A stretch of 50,219 bases of DNA, taken from Clostridia bacterium (lineage in GTDB: Bacteria; Bacillota; Clostridia; Christensenellales; CAG-138). The notes under the pieces are model-generated. The model was not told where the DNA came from. It did not search any database and was given only the letters and a program-made list of their open reading frames with translations. The position numbers and the translations under genes were made by a program. Below, in pieces: positions 50,023 through 50,219 of the stretch; the first letter of the stretch is position 1, and each line of letters begins with the position of its first letter. The stretch lies in contig JAFRUN010000001.1 in NCBI GenBank assembly GCA_017438865.1, positions 1 through 50,219 on the forward strand. The letters run 5' to 3'.

Positions 50023-50054
50023 ATGCCTGTCCTCCTTCGGGTTCCTTACTTTTT

Positions 50055-50083
50055 ATTATAGCAAAAATACAGCATCTTTTCAA
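50055..50083 (-). promoter_or_regulatory. rarA promoter
   Basis: Minus-strand TTGAAA (50078-50083), 17 nt, TATAAT (50055-50060). Confidence 0.78.
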
Positions 50084-50113
50084 CAAAAAAAGCGCCTCGC
50101 ATGAGGCGCTTTG
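50084..50113 (-). terminator. Terminator of the gene at the right edge
   Basis: AGCGCCTC/GAGGCGCT stem over GCAT; on the minus strand a run of seven T follows. Confidence 0.85.
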
Positions 50114-50127
50114 CGTATAGATCGTGA

Positions 50128-50219
50128 TCAGCCGATGACGGTGGTGTAGGTGGTGGTTTCGCCGCTGCCCGCGAGCTTCCAGAAGAAGATGCTGTCGCTT
50201 GCGCTGCGGTTGACCATGA
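50128..50219 (-). CDS. C-terminal end of an unidentified protein, cut by the window
   Basis: About 30 codons read leftwards to a TGA at 50128-50130, ending ...SASDSIFFWKLAGSGETTT and a short TYTTVIG tail. The frame is open to the window edge and a proper terminator follows 15 nt later, so this is a genuine gene end. The fragment is too short to assign. Confidence 0.6.
   Translation of the reverse strand, partial: MVNRSASDSIFFWKLAGSGETTTYTTVIG

Overview
The window looks like a chromosomal segment of a GC-rich Clostridia (Bacillota) species, probably an uncultured gut-type relative of Oscillospirales or Christensenellales. The evidence is a full Spo0A, a GlgC/GlgD-type glycogen operon, Soj/Spo0J-type ParAB with perfect parS sites, a CIRCE-controlled Hsp20, an M23 protein resembling SpoIIQ, and Firmicutes-type Shine-Dalgarno sequences and promoters. 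The family-level assignment is inference. No phage, insertion sequence, CRISPR array, rRNA or tRNA was seen. Only the first ~0.9 kb, visibly poorer in G+C, looks foreign to its surroundings.

Left part (1-16.4 kb) is mostly housekeeping and stress functions: a cut-off nucleoside phosphorylase, an MFS transporter, asnS, a YugP-type zinc peptidase, a DUF4234/SHOCT membrane protein, a CPA2 antiporter, a transglutaminase-fold lipoprotein, three GNATs (one further right), an AlbA_2/GNAT/AlkD-like operon, an aldo-keto reductase with ferredoxin domain, spo0A, hsp20 and an XRE-TPR regulator. Two intergenic regions around spo0A are unusual. One (12.8-13.3 kb) holds a DnaA-box cluster and then what looks like a terminator-ended structured RNA. 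The other (14.2-14.5 kb) holds nested inverted repeats between imperfect direct repeats.

Centre (16.4-33.1 kb) is the most interesting region. A minus-strand run of fifteen tightly packed genes starts with a DppA-B-C-D-F-type peptide/opine ABC importer. It continues with two creatininase-family amidohydrolases, three RraA-like proteins, an M20 amidohydrolase, an M55 D-aminopeptidase, a C_GCAxxG_C_C redox protein, a CoA-disulfide-reductase/rhodanese fusion and a GNAT. Divergent from it are two further RraA-like genes and a LacI-type regulator. The divergent promoter region carries TGTTAACCG-type operator candidates. Together this reads as an inducible uptake and breakdown system for an unknown amide- or peptide-like compound, with five divergent RraA paralogues as its signature.

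Right part (33.2-50.2 kb): an alpha/beta hydrolase, leuS, lgt with a very acidic tail, two M23-fold membrane proteins (one apparently inactive) around a second MFS transporter, the glgB-glgC-glgD-glgA operon, two parS sites with parA-parB, rarA, and the last codons of a gene running off the right end. Three plus-strand genes (3781, 7444, 38484) have a -10 hexamer exactly 6 nt before ATG and no Shine-Dalgarno, suggesting leaderless mRNAs.
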